Below are positions 24,992-33,437 of a DNA stretch of 64,000 bases, piece by piece; position 1 is the stretch's first letter, and every line of letters starts with the position of its first letter. The translations under genes and the position numbers were made by a program. The stretch is from SZAS-103 sp038226665 (GTDB lineage Bacteria; Pseudomonadota; Gammaproteobacteria; Xanthomonadales; Xanthomonadaceae). The DNA lies in the NCBI GenBank assembly GCA_038226665.1, contig JBBRQI010000001.1, positions 248,001 through 312,000 on the forward strand, read 5' to 3'. The notes beneath the pieces were generated by a model, which saw nothing but the letters and a program-made list of their open reading frames with translations, was not told the DNA's origin and did not search any database.

Positions 24992-25588
24992 TCAGTGTCC
25001 GTCGGTCGCGAGTGCATCGGGCGCGTGGCCATGCCCGATTCCATCGTACGTGGATCCGTCGAGCGTGAGTCTGTCGAAGATCGCGTCGATCGATGCGTGG
25101 GTGAGCTTCTCGTGATAATGGCCATTGACGACCATCATCGGCGCACCTGCGCAGGCAGCGAGGCATTCTTCCTCGCGTTTGAGATAGATACGGCCATCCG
25201 CACTGCTTTCGCCAAGCTTGCAACCGAGCTTGCTTTCGCAATAGCGCACGATGTCCTCGGCGCCGTTGAGCCAGCAGCTGATGTTGGTGCAGATCGCGAC
25301 GTTGTTGCGGGCGACCGGAGCGAGCTCGAACATCGAGTAGAACGTCGCTACTTCGTAAGCCCACACCGGCGGGATGGAAAGGTATTTCGCGACCGCTGCG
25401 ATCAATGCGTCGGTCAGCCAGCCGCCGTTTTCCTGCTGCGCGGCGAACAGGCCTTGGATCACCGCCGAGCGCTTGCGATCGGGCGGAAACTTGGCGACCC
25501 ATCTGTCGATGTGCGTACGTGTCGGAGCGCTCAGCGCGACCAGGGGGTCGATGTCGCGCACAGCCTCGAAATTGCCGGTGGCTTTCAT
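24992..25588 (-). CDS. nuoE: NADH-quinone oxidoreductase subunit E
   Basis: Thioredoxin-like 2Fe-2S (N1a) subunit of the NADH-oxidising module. In the 198 residues the four ligands lie in ICTNISCWLNG and EECLAACAGAP. ALIAAVAKYLSIPPVWAYEVATFYSMF near residue 62 is family-typical. The last 20 residues are His/Gly/Asp-rich and extend beyond the usual fold. Confidence 0.97.
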   Translation of the reverse strand: MKATGNFEAVRDIDPLVALSAPTRTHIDRWVAKFPPDRKRSAVIQGLFAAQQENGGWLTDALIAAVAKYLSIPPVWAYEVATFYSMFELAPVARNNVAICTNISCWLNGAEDIVRYCESKLGCKLGESSADGRIYLKREEECLAACAGAPMMVVNGHYHEKLTHASIDAIFDRLTLDGSTYDGIGHGHAPDALATDGH

Positions 25589-25600
25589 CGATCGCGGCCC

Positions 25601-26905
25601 TTACCTGTCAATTTCGCCGAACACGATGTCGTAGGTGCCAATCATCGCCACCACATCACCGAGCATGTGGCCGCGCACGATGTCGTCGATCGACGAGAGG
25701 TGCGCGAAGCCCGGCGCGCGCAGGTGCACGCGGAACGGCTTGTTCGCGCCGTCGGACACCATGTAGCAGCCGAACTCGCCTTTCGGCGCCTCGACCGCCG
25801 CATACACTTCGCCAGCGGGCACGCAGTAGCCTTCGGTGAACAGCTTGAAGTGGTGGATCAGCGCTTCCATGTCGTCCTTCATCTCCTCGCGGGACGGCGG
25901 CGCGACCTTGTAGTTCTTCAGCATGACCGGGCCGGGATTCGCCTTCAGCCACTTCACGCACTGCTGAACGATTCGGTTGGACTGGCGCATCTCCTCGACG
26001 CGCACGAGGTAACGGTCGTAGCAATCGCCCTGCACGCCGACCGGGATATCGAAATCGACTTCGGCGTATTTCGCGTAAGGCTGCTTCTTGCGCAGGTCCC
26101 ACTCGACGCCGGAACCGCGCAGCATCGGCCCCGACATGCCCCAAGCCAGCGCCTGCTCCGGTGGCACCACGCCGATGCCGACGGTGCGCTGCTTCCAGAT
26201 GCGGTTGTCGGTCAACAGGGTTTCGTATTCGTCGACTTTGGTCGGGAAGTCGGCGCTGAAATGCTCGAGGTAATCGAGCAGCGAACCTTCGCGCCACGCA
26301 TTGAATTTCTTCAGCGCCTTGCCCTTGTGCCACGGCGATTCGCGGTACTGCGGCATCTTGTCCGGCAGGTCGCGGAAGACTCCGCCGGGACGGTAATAGG
26401 TCGCGTGCATGCGCGCGCCCGACACCGCCTCGTAGCAATCCATCAACTCCTCGCGTTCGCGGAACGCATACAGGAACACCGCCATCGCGCCGAGGTCGAG
26501 CGCGTTCGATCCGATCCACATCAGGTGATTGAGGATACGGGTGATCTCGTCGAATAGCGTGCGGATCCATTGCGCGCGTTCGGGCGCCTCGATCCCCATG
26601 AGTCGTTCGATCGCCAGCACGTAGGCGTGCTCGTTGCACATCATCGACACGTAATCGAGCCGGTCCATGTAGCCGATCGATTGGTTATACGGCTTCGATT
26701 CGGCGAGTTTTTCGGTACCGCGATGCAGCAGGCCGATGTGCGGATCGGCGCGCATCACGGTTTCGCCGTCCATCTCCAGGATCAGCCGCAGCACGCCGTG
26801 CGCGGCCGGATGTTGCGGGCCGAAATTCATCGTGTAGTTGCGGATCTCGGCGCCGAGTTCGCCGATGCCGGTCGATGCGGCCGTGGTCGAACGCGTCGCG
26901 CTCAC
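25601..26905 (-). CDS. nuoD: NADH-quinone oxidoreductase subunit D
   Basis: 49-kDa-type subunit lining the quinone site together with NuoB. The 434 residues include FGPQHPAAHGVLRLILEMDGE (about 29-49) and PHIGLLHRGTEKLAE, the loop carrying quinone-site His. YVSMMCNEHAYVLAIERLMG and the C-terminal GDVVAMIGTYDIVFGEIDR are also standard. Here nuoC and nuoD are separate genes, unlike the fused form of E. coli, and overlap by four bases. Confidence 0.98.
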   Translation of the reverse strand: MSATRSTTAASTGIGELGAEIRNYTMNFGPQHPAAHGVLRLILEMDGETVMRADPHIGLLHRGTEKLAESKPYNQSIGYMDRLDYVSMMCNEHAYVLAIERLMGIEAPERAQWIRTLFDEITRILNHLMWIGSNALDLGAMAVFLYAFREREELMDCYEAVSGARMHATYYRPGGVFRDLPDKMPQYRESPWHKGKALKKFNAWREGSLLDYLEHFSADFPTKVDEYETLLTDNRIWKQRTVGIGVVPPEQALAWGMSGPMLRGSGVEWDLRKKQPYAKYAEVDFDIPVGVQGDCYDRYLVRVEEMRQSNRIVQQCVKWLKANPGPVMLKNYKVAPPSREEMKDDMEALIHHFKLFTEGYCVPAGEVYAAVEAPKGEFGCYMVSDGANKPFRVHLRAPGFAHLSSIDDIVRGHMLGDVVAMIGTYDIVFGEIDR

Positions 26906-27765
26906 TGCTTCACCTCTTTGACGAGTGCCGACTCGGCCGTGCGCGATGCCACTCCGGATCCCGGCGCCGGATATGGCGGCGTCGGCGCAGGCACCGTACG
27001 CTCATTCGCCGCTTGCAGGTAACGCGAATCGTCGCGGATCACCCGCGGCACCAGCACGCGCGGCTCGATCGAAACGGGCTCGTACACGACGCGCTTCTTG
27101 TCCGGGTCGTAACGGACTTCGACGTTGCCGATCAGCGGGAAATCCTTGCGGAACGGATGGCCAACGAAACCGTAATCGGTGAGCAGGCGACGCAGGTCCG
27201 GATGACCATCAAAAATGATTCCGAACATATCGAACGCCTCGCGCTCAAACCAGTTCAAGCCCGGCCAGATCGACACCAACGAGTCCACGACCGCGACCTC
27301 GTCGTCGCCGCAGAAGCAGCGCAGGCGCAGGCGCTGGTTGTTCTGGATCGACAGCAGATGCACGACGACCGCAAAACGTCGCGCGGCACCGTCATCGGGA
27401 GCGACACCGCCGGCCGCCGCCGTGCCGGGCTGCGCGCGCGATGCGTCCGCTTGCGGTTGCAGACCATATGGCTGTTGGCCTCGTTTGAATCGTCCCGGTC
27501 CCAGGCCTTCGACGCCGCGCGAAAAACCCTCCGAGGATGCCGTGGTGGTTTCCCATTCGTCGATTCCGTAGCCGAGATAATCGACACCGCACAGGTCGAC
27601 CGCAATCTCGAAGCCGAACGCATCGCGCAGTTCCTTCGCGGCTGCGAGCCAGTCGGCAGTGGCCATTTCCAGCGCCGCCTCGTCGCGCACGATGTCGAGC
27701 GCAAGCGCGCGCGCGCCGAAATGGCTGCGCAGGCGTTCGACGAGGGCGGTGACGTGCTCGGTCAT
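26902..27765 (-). CDS. nuoC: NADH-quinone oxidoreductase subunit C
   Basis: 30-kDa-type subunit of the peripheral arm, 287 residues. The family signature WFEREAFDMFGIIFDGHPDLRR and DYGFVGHPFRKDFPL are present near residues 175-215. A Gly/Pro/Ala/Gln-rich insertion of roughly 50 residues (about 75-130) interrupts the usual fold after DYLGYGIDEWE. The C-terminal tail is also extended. A shorter insert at this place is, as I recall, common in xanthomonads. Confidence 0.95.
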   Translation of the reverse strand: MTEHVTALVERLRSHFGARALALDIVRDEAALEMATADWLAAAKELRDAFGFEIAVDLCGVDYLGYGIDEWETTTASSEGFSRGVEGLGPGRFKRGQQPYGLQPQADASRAQPGTAAAGGVAPDDGAARRFAVVVHLLSIQNNQRLRLRCFCGDDEVAVVDSLVSIWPGLNWFEREAFDMFGIIFDGHPDLRRLLTDYGFVGHPFRKDFPLIGNVEVRYDPDKKRVVYEPVSIEPRVLVPRVIRDDSRYLQAANERTVPAPTPPYPAPGSGVASRTAESALVKEVKQ

Positions 27766-27780
27766 GTTCTTATGAAAGCT

Positions 27781-28335
27781 TTACCGTGCGATCGTATTGG
27801 TGCGGCGGATTTTCTTCTGCAACTGCAGGATGCCCCAGACCAGCGCCTCGGCGGTCGGCGGGCAACCTGGCACGTAGATATCGACCGGCACGATGCGGTC
27901 GCAGCCGCGCACTACCGCATAGGAATAGTGATAGTAGCCGCCGCCGTTCGCGCACGATCCCATCGAGATCACCCACTTTGGTTCGGGCATCTGGTCGTAC
28001 ACCTTGCGCAGCGCGGGCGCCATCTTGTTGACGAGCGTGCCGGCAACGATCATCACGTCCGATTGCCGTGGCGACGGTCGGAACACCACGCCATAACGAT
28101 CCAGATCCAGTCGCGCTGCGCCCGCATGCATCATCTCGACTGCGCAACACGCCAGACCGAACGTCATCGGCCACATCGAACCCGTCCGCGCCCAGTTGAT
28201 CAGCACATCGGCGCTGGTTACCGCGAAGCCCCGCTCAATCAGCGGGTTGGTGTCGTCGGGACGCAAGATATCGTCGACCGTCCCGATCGGAACCGGGTTG
28301 TACATCAGCCGCTCGGCGGTCTCCTTCACTCCCAT
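27781..28335 (-). CDS. nuoB: NADH-quinone oxidoreductase subunit B
   Basis: Carries cluster N2, the last iron-sulfur centre before quinone. The 184 residues contain tandem cysteines in GLACCAVEM, then MGSCANGGG and VPGCPPTAEAL, which are the four ligands. I start at MGVKETAERLMYNPVP, which overlaps the end of nuoA by ten bases. The longer frame to 28446 is nuoA antiphase sequence. Confidence 0.97.
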   Translation of the reverse strand: MGVKETAERLMYNPVPIGTVDDILRPDDTNPLIERGFAVTSADVLINWARTGSMWPMTFGLACCAVEMMHAGAARLDLDRYGVVFRPSPRQSDVMIVAGTLVNKMAPALRKVYDQMPEPKWVISMGSCANGGGYYHYSYAVVRGCDRIVPVDIYVPGCPPTAEALVWGILQLQKKIRRTNTIAR

Positions 28336-28682
28336 TCGAGTGCGCCCTTCTTCCAGACGTAGGCGAAGCCCAGTACCAGCAGGCCGAGGAAGATGCCCAT
28401 CTCGACCAGCCCGAACACGCCAAGGCTGCGGAAGATCACCGCCCACGGAAACACGAACGCGATTTCGAGATCGAACACGATGAACAGGATGGCGATGAGG
28501 TAATAGCGCACGTCGAACTTCATGCGCGCGTCTTCAAACGCTTCAAAGCCGCATTCGTACGGCGACAGCTTGTCGGCGCCAGGGCGCTTGGGCCCGAGCA
28601 CAGCGCCGACGATCAGCAAGGCGATGCCGATGCCAGTCGAGACAATCAGGAACAACAGGACTGGCAGATATTCGCCCAGCAT
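28326..28682 (-). CDS. nuoA: NADH-quinone oxidoreductase subunit A
   Basis: First gene of the complex I operon, a three-helix membrane subunit of 118 residues. The conserved loop PYECGFEAFEDARMKFDVRYY, with the redox-sensitive Cys, is near residue 38-58. The start MLGEYLPVLLFLIV is preferred because it opens directly into helix 1. The further upstream ATG at 28775 would add a polar leader unlike the family. About 130 bases, including a palindrome, separate it from tRNA-Leu. Confidence 0.96.
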   Translation of the reverse strand: MLGEYLPVLLFLIVSTGIGIALLIVGAVLGPKRPGADKLSPYECGFEAFEDARMKFDVRYYLIAILFIVFDLEIAFVFPWAVIFRSLGVFGLVEMGIFLGLLVLGFAYVWKKGALEWE

Positions 28683-28760
28683 TCGCGACCTCGATCCTTC
28701 GTGATCCGCACCGCAAGACTGCGGCGAACCTGCAGATCTTAGCGGGATTTCGCTGCCCTC

Positions 28761-28796
28761 TGTGAAAGTCCGCACAAGAATGCGTCGGCTTTCACA
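28761..28796 (-). repeat. REP-like palindrome between tRNA-Leu and nuoA
   Basis: Outer arms TGTGAAAG and CTTTCACA are a perfect inverted repeat enclosing a CGCA/TGCG inner stem. The plus-strand left arm GAAAGTCCGC matches two other palindromes at 2970-2998 and 28906-28935. The hairpin could punctuate the tRNA and nuo transcripts. Confidence 0.6.
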
Positions 28797-28810
28797 AAGA
28801 GGTCTACATT

Positions 28811-28895
28811 TGGTGCCCGAAAGAGGACTCGAACCTCCACGACCGAAGTCGCTACCACCTCAAGGTAGTGCGTCTACCAATTCCGCCATCCGGGC
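28811..28895 (-). tRNA. tRNA-Leu (anticodon GAG)
   Basis: An 85-base cloverleaf with an encoded CCA and the long variable arm of class II tRNAs (CGACTTCGGTCG). The acceptor stem GCCCGGA pairs with TTTCGGGC apart from a G-U. The anticodon loop TTGAGGT reads CUC/CUU leucine codons. It sits between secG and nuoA in the same orientation, the same arrangement as tpiA-secG-tRNA-Leu in other gammaproteobacteria. Confidence 0.96.
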
Positions 28896-28905
28896 AAAGC
28901 TTTTT

Positions 28906-28935
28906 GAAAGTCCGGCCACGAATGGCCGGGTTTTC
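28906..28935 (-). repeat. REP-like palindrome between secG and tRNA-Leu
   Basis: CCGGCCA/TGGCCGG seven-base stem with CGAA loop, extended by outer GAAA/TTTC. Read on the plus strand it ends in GTTTTC. It shares the GAAAGTCCG left arm with the element at 28761 and nearly the whole stem with the one at 2970. As an RNA it could mark the 5' boundary of the tRNA for processing. Confidence 0.6.
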
Positions 28936-28999
28936 GCAACTGGGACTCAACGTGTTTTCCGCATCGCGACGATGCGAACCTGAAAATTGTAACAGGCGA

Positions 29000-29518
29000 T
29001 CAACCGCCTTTGTTGCCTGGCTTCGCGTTGCCCGTATCCTGAGCGTGCTGCGCGTCCGGATTTGCCGGGACGGAGTTCGCCGGAGCAACGTTCGCCGGAA
29101 CGGCTTGGGCAGGGGTGCTTTGGACAGGCTGTGGAACAGCGGGCAGCGGGGCCGGCACGGCGGGTGTCGTCATTGCGGGCGCGGGAACTGCAGCACCGGC
29201 AGGATGCGGCACCGCCGGCGCCCCTGCCGCAACAGGCGCATGGCCCATCACGCCAAGATCGTCGGCCGACGCTGCGGCCGCATGCGGCCTGGTCGCGTAC
29301 ACGGCGAGGCCAAGGCTGATCGAAAAGAACACGACCGCAAGCCACTTGGTCGCCTTCGACAGGAAGTTGGCCGAGCCGCGCGCACCGAACACGGTGGCCG
29401 ATGCGCCGCCGCCGAAGCCCGATCCAGCGGCCGCGCCCGCGCCGCGTTGCAGCAGGATCAGCACCGTCATGGCAATGGCGGACAGCACGAAAATCACGTT
29501 GACGAAAATGAGGAGCAT
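29000..29518 (-). CDS. secG: Protein-export membrane protein SecG
   Basis: Small auxiliary subunit of the SecYEG translocon. The N-terminal 80 residues match the family: LLIFVNVIFVLSAIAMTVLI (helix 1), QRGAGAAAGSGFGGGASATVFG, then WLAVVFFSISLGLAVYA (helix 2). The protein has 172 residues against about 110 usually. The additional C-terminal 90 residues are a low-complexity Pro/Ala/Val/Gln tail. It follows tpiA, a conserved pair. Confidence 0.95.
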   Translation of the reverse strand: MLLIFVNVIFVLSAIAMTVLILLQRGAGAAAGSGFGGGASATVFGARGSANFLSKATKWLAVVFFSISLGLAVYATRPHAAAASADDLGVMGHAPVAAGAPAVPHPAGAAVPAPAMTTPAVPAPLPAVPQPVQSTPAQAVPANVAPANSVPANPDAQHAQDTGNAKPGNKGG

Positions 29519-29606
29519 GAGGGCTTTATCGAAAGGAGTGGATCAGGAAGTGGGTGGGTTCGACCCGGTTTCAACAAGCAGCGTGTTTCAGGGAACCCGT
29601 CTGGTT

Positions 29607-30410
29607 TCAAGGAACAATCGGCTTCATCGAACGGATGGTCTTGTCCGAGCGCGCTACCGGCCGCGAGGCCGCGCATATAATCGCGAGGAAATCCTTTGCG
29701 CTCAGGGAAGCACCACCAACCAGCCCGCCATCTACATCCGGCTGCGCGAACAACTCGGCGGCATTGGCTGGCTTGACACTGCCGCCATAAAGGATCGGCA
29801 GCCAGCCGGCGATTGTAGCATTGCCTGCTGCGACCTCGCCACGAATGAACGCGTGCACGTCCTGCACCTGTGCGGGCGTGGCCGTGCGGCCGGTGCCGAT
29901 CGCCCAGACCGGCTCGTAAGCGATCACGCTGGCGGCAAGGGCCTCGCGACCCGCGAGCTCAAGTACCGAGCTGAGTTGGCGCTGGATCGCCCACTCGGTC
30001 TGCCCGGTCTCGCGCTGTTGCAGGGTTTCGCCAACGCACAGGATCGGCGTGATGCCTGCACGGTGCGCAGCAACGAATTTTTCCGCGACGACCTGATTGT
30101 CCTCGTGATGGTATTCGCGACGTTCCGAGTGGCCCACCAGGGCATAGCGGCAACCGACATCGAGCAGCATCGTGGCCGAAATCTCGCCGGTATAAGCCCC
30201 TGAATCGTTCGCGCTGACGTCTTGCGCGCCAAACCGGATGCCGCTGACAACATATTCTGCGACCAGGTCGGCCACGTACAGCGAGGGCGGCAACACGACC
30301 ACCTCGACGTCGGCAGGACGTTTCGCGGCAATGACCTCGTCGATCAGCGCTTGCGCGAACGCGCGATCGCCGTGCAGCTTCCAGTTGCCCGCCACAATGC
30401 GACGACGCAC
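29607..30410 (-). CDS. tpiA: Triosephosphate isomerase
   Basis: Interconverts dihydroxyacetone phosphate and glyceraldehyde 3-phosphate in glycolysis. The 267-residue TIM barrel contains the substrate-binding AGNWKLHG near residue 7, the electrophilic His in ALVGHSERREYH, the catalytic Glu in IAYEPVWAIGTGRTATP and the phosphate-binding ILYGGSVKPANAAEL. The start is GTG with AGGAG eight bases upstream. The C-terminus continues about 15 residues past the usual end. Confidence 0.97.
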   Translation of the reverse strand: MRRRIVAGNWKLHGDRAFAQALIDEVIAAKRPADVEVVVLPPSLYVADLVAEYVVSGIRFGAQDVSANDSGAYTGEISATMLLDVGCRYALVGHSERREYHHEDNQVVAEKFVAAHRAGITPILCVGETLQQRETGQTEWAIQRQLSSVLELAGREALAASVIAYEPVWAIGTGRTATPAQVQDVHAFIRGEVAAGNATIAGWLPILYGGSVKPANAAELFAQPDVDGGLVGGASLSAKDFLAIICAASRPVARSDKTIRSMKPIVP

Positions 30411-30577
30411 GGCGGTCTCCTAGCGATGGGGGATGCACAGCATAGCTTCGCCGGGCGTGCAGCGGCAACGCGCCCAGGATCGCGCCAGGCATCCAGCCTG
30501 GAATTACGTGCCAGGCATTTACCATCGACGGGGGATTTCGAAACTACAATCGCGCAACGCTTCCATGGACTAGCGCG

Positions 30578-31399
30578 ATGCCTGACAAACCCCCTCTCAC
30601 GACCACGACGGCAGGCCATGCATTGGTCACCGGCGCATCCAGCGGCATCGGCGCGGCGATCGCGCGCGAGTATGCGCGGCGCGGCAAGCCGCTGATCCTG
30701 ACCGCGCGCCGCGAGGAGCGCCTGTGCCAGCTCGCCGATGAACTCGCTGCGTTGGTGCCCTGCACCGTCATTGCGGCCGATCTTGCCGATCCATCGGTGC
30801 CGGAAGCCTTGTTCGCTGAAATTCAGTCGAACAAGTTGTTCGTGGACACGTTGGTGAACAACGCGGGCTACGGCGTGCCGGGGCGTTTCCTGTCCGAGGA
30901 CTGGTCGACCCATGCGGCGTTCCTGCAAGTTCTGGTGACCAGCGTCGCCGAACTCACCTGGCGATTTCTTCCTGCGATGGAAGCGGCTGGCCATGGCCGC
31001 ATCCTCAATGTCGCATCGCTTGCAGGATTGGTGCCGGCATCTGCGGGACACACGATGTACGGCGCGGCCAAAGCCTTTGTGATTCGTTTCAGCGAATCGC
31101 TGGCACTCGAGATGAAACCCCGGGGCGTGCACGTCACCGCGTTGTGCCCGGGCTTCACCTACACCGAGTTCCACGACGTCAACGGCATGCGCGAGAAGGT
31201 ATCGAAGCTGCCGAAGGCGATCTGGCTGACCGCCGACCAGGTCGCGAAGCTTGGCGTGGAGGCGGTCGAGGCCGGCACGCGGCGCGTCGTCACCGGCAAG
31301 GCCAACCGCGCGATCGCATCCGTGTCGAAATACCTTCCGGAATCGCTGGCCAGTGCGTTGGTATCGAGCCGCTCGAAGGATTTCCGGGATGCGGATTGA
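30578..31399 (+). CDS. Short-chain dehydrogenase/reductase, substrate unknown
   Basis: 273-residue classical SDR with an NAD(P)-binding TGASSGIGAAIA motif (about 18-29), an NNAG motif near 92-95, and the catalytic Ser and YxxxK of VASLAGLVPAS and MYGAAKAFV. Arg after the glycine motif (LTARREERL) suggests NADP(H). It resembles the YqjQ/DltE-like SDR group, but the substrate cannot be read from the sequence. The end overlaps the next gene by 11 bases. Confidence 0.9.
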   Translation: MPDKPPLTTTTAGHALVTGASSGIGAAIAREYARRGKPLILTARREERLCQLADELAALVPCTVIAADLADPSVPEALFAEIQSNKLFVDTLVNNAGYGVPGRFLSEDWSTHAAFLQVLVTSVAELTWRFLPAMEAAGHGRILNVASLAGLVPASAGHTMYGAAKAFVIRFSESLALEMKPRGVHVTALCPGFTYTEFHDVNGMREKVSKLPKAIWLTADQVAKLGVEAVEAGTRRVVTGKANRAIASVSKYLPESLASALVSSRSKDFRDAD

Positions 31400-31943
31400 C
31401 GACTCTGCACAGGCGGTGATGCGAATCCACGGCTTCCCGGCAGTCGAGAATCCATCCGCACGCATCCTGATCCTCGGCAGCATGCCCGGCGAAGCTTCGC
31501 TGCGCGCTGGCCAGTACTACGCGCATCCGCAAAACCTGTTCTGGCGGATTCTCGACGAGATATTCGGCGGCGCCCACGATATAGGCCTGCGCGACGCGCC
31601 GTACGCCTACAAGCTGCGCATGCTGGCGGCTAACGGCATCGCGTTGTGGGACGTGCTCGCCTCGTGCCATCGCAAGGGCAGCCTCGATTCGGACATCCTC
31701 CCCGAAACGCTGCTGCCAAACGATTTCGCCGCATTCTTCGCGGCCCACGGCCGGATCGAGCGCGTGCTGTTCAATGGCGCGAAAGCAGAAGCGTGCTTTC
31801 GCAAATACATCACGCCGACACTTAACTCAATGGGACCTCAACTCATTCGGCTTCCGTCGACGAGCCCGGCGAATGCGGCCATCCCGTATGCGCGAAAGCT
31901 GGCGTCGTGGCGCGACGCTTTATCCTTGCACCACACTGCATGA
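31389..31943 (+). CDS. DNA-deoxyinosine glycosylase (uracil-DNA glycosylase superfamily)
   Basis: 184 residues matching the hypoxanthine/deoxyinosine glycosylase branch of the UDG fold. Motif 1 is ILILGSMPGEASLRAGQYYA, followed by HPQNLFWRILDEIFG, then ALWDVLASCHRKGSLDSDI and, near the C-terminus, LPSTSPANAA. It removes deaminated bases from DNA. I choose ATG 31389 because AAGGA lies eight bases upstream; ATG 31419 also precedes the conserved region. It overlaps the SDR stop, suggesting coupling, and converges on glmM. The 146 bases between them show no clear feature. Confidence 0.88.
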   Translation: MRIDDSAQAVMRIHGFPAVENPSARILILGSMPGEASLRAGQYYAHPQNLFWRILDEIFGGAHDIGLRDAPYAYKLRMLAANGIALWDVLASCHRKGSLDSDILPETLLPNDFAAFFAAHGRIERVLFNGAKAEACFRKYITPTLNSMGPQLIRLPSTSPANAAIPYARKLASWRDALSLHHTA

Positions 31944-32089
31944 TGAATCGGAATTGTCGACACCGCAGCTGACCTCACGATGGTGGACGGCATGTCCATG
32001 ATCGTGGGAATAAGGCAATCACGAACGCCGATGTTGACGACCATGACATCGTTTGCGTCGCAAGGGCAAGCTCGTCGCCCGCCGCGAAA

Positions 32090-33433
32090 TCATCCCGCCA
32101 CATCGCGCACGGCATGAGCGAGTCGGTCGAGTACCGATTGCACCAACGCCGCATCGTCAGCTTCGACCGTGACCCGCACGACAGGCTCGGTGCCCGATGC
32201 GCGGATGAAGGCACGGCCGCGACCGACAAGTTGTTCCTGAGCCGCTGCGAGTTCGACGCGTACCGATTCCGCATTCGCAGGTTTCGCGCCAGCGGCATAG
32301 CGCACATTGACCGTTCGCTGCGGCACGCGATGCAGGCCAGACAAGGCCTCCGCAAGCGTTCGACCCGTGCGTTGCAGCACTTCCAGCACCTGCAACGCGC
32401 TGATGATGCCGTCGCCGGTCGTCGCGCGATCAAGGCACAACAGGTGTCCTGATGCTTCGCCGCCAAGCACGCCATGGCCTTCCGTCAATGCGCGATGCAC
32501 GAAACGATCGCCGACACTGCTGCGTACGAATGGAATACCACGTTCGGCGAATGCGCGCTCGAGTCCGTAATTCGTCATCAACGTGCCGACGACCGGTCCG
32601 CGCAAGCGGCCGCTGGCCTGCCAATCGAGCGCGAGCACATACAACAGCGCATCACCATCCACGTGGACGCCGTCGGCATCGACCATCATCATGCGGTCGC
32701 CATCGCCGTCGAAAGCGATGCCGAGCGCGCAACTGGTCGCGCGCACGTGTGCGGCCAACGCATCGAGGTAAGTCGAGCCAGCCTCGTGATTGATGTTCAG
32801 GCCGTCGGGCGAAACACCGATGGCTTCGACTTCCGCGCCCAATTCCTCGAAGATCCGGGGCGCGATCTGGTAGGTCGCGCCGTGCGCGCAATCCACCGCG
32901 ACATGCAGGCCCTTGAGGTGGAAATCGTCCGGAACGGTGGATTTGCAGAACTCGGCATAGCGCGCCCCTGCACCGGTGATGCGCTCCGCGCGGCCGAGCT
33001 TCCCGGACTCGACGGTACTAAACGGTTGATCGAGCATCGCCTCGATCGCGAACTCGGTCGCATCGTCGAGTTTTTCGCCCTGCGCTGTGAAGAACTTGAT
33101 GCCGTTGTCGTGGTGCGGATTGTGCGAAGCGCTGATCACGATGCCCGCATCAGCACGCAGCGAGCGCGTGAGGAATGCAATGCCCGGCGTCGGCATCGGC
33201 CCGGACATGTGCACGTCGGCTCCGGCCGCGACCAGTCCGGCTTCGAGCGCGGCCTCGAACATGTATCCGCTGATGCGCGTGTCCTTGCCGATCACCACCG
33301 ACGGACGCTCGGCGTCGCGCGCCAGAACGCGCCCCAATGCCCAACCCAGCTTCAGCACGAAGTCTGCCGAGATCGCACCCTCGCCTACGCGTCCGCGAAT
33401 GCCGTCGGTTCCGAAATGGCGGCGCTTGCCCAT
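32090..33433 (-). CDS. glmM: Phosphoglucosamine mutase
   Basis: Converts glucosamine-6-phosphate to glucosamine-1-phosphate on the route to UDP-GlcNAc, peptidoglycan and LPS. The 447 residues begin with FGTDGIRGRVGEG, carry the phosphoserine loop VISASHNPHHDNGIKFF near 100-116, the metal-binding FDGDGDRMMMVD near 240, and the sugar/phosphate loop FIRASGTEPVVRV near the C-terminus. It starts four bases after accD. Fusion to the trp-accD cluster in place of folC is a local arrangement. Confidence 0.97.
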   Translation of the reverse strand: MGKRRHFGTDGIRGRVGEGAISADFVLKLGWALGRVLARDAERPSVVIGKDTRISGYMFEAALEAGLVAAGADVHMSGPMPTPGIAFLTRSLRADAGIVISASHNPHHDNGIKFFTAQGEKLDDATEFAIEAMLDQPFSTVESGKLGRAERITGAGARYAEFCKSTVPDDFHLKGLHVAVDCAHGATYQIAPRIFEELGAEVEAIGVSPDGLNINHEAGSTYLDALAAHVRATSCALGIAFDGDGDRMMMVDADGVHVDGDALLYVLALDWQASGRLRGPVVGTLMTNYGLERAFAERGIPFVRSSVGDRFVHRALTEGHGVLGGEASGHLLCLDRATTGDGIISALQVLEVLQRTGRTLAEALSGLHRVPQRTVNVRYAAGAKPANAESVRVELAAAQEQLVGRGRAFIRASGTEPVVRVTVEADDAALVQSVLDRLAHAVRDVAG

Positions 33434-33437
33434 GCGA

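Noticed and set aside
23627..26557. 976-codon open frame on the plus strand
   Set aside because: It lies opposite nuoG-nuoD and is rich in His, Arg and Asp, the signature of an antisense frame of high-GC codons. The minus-strand genes are unmistakable.
31944..32089. Possible short gene between the glycosylase gene and glmM
   Set aside because: Short frames exist on both strands, but none has a ribosome-binding site or a recognisable sequence. I treat the gap as empty.
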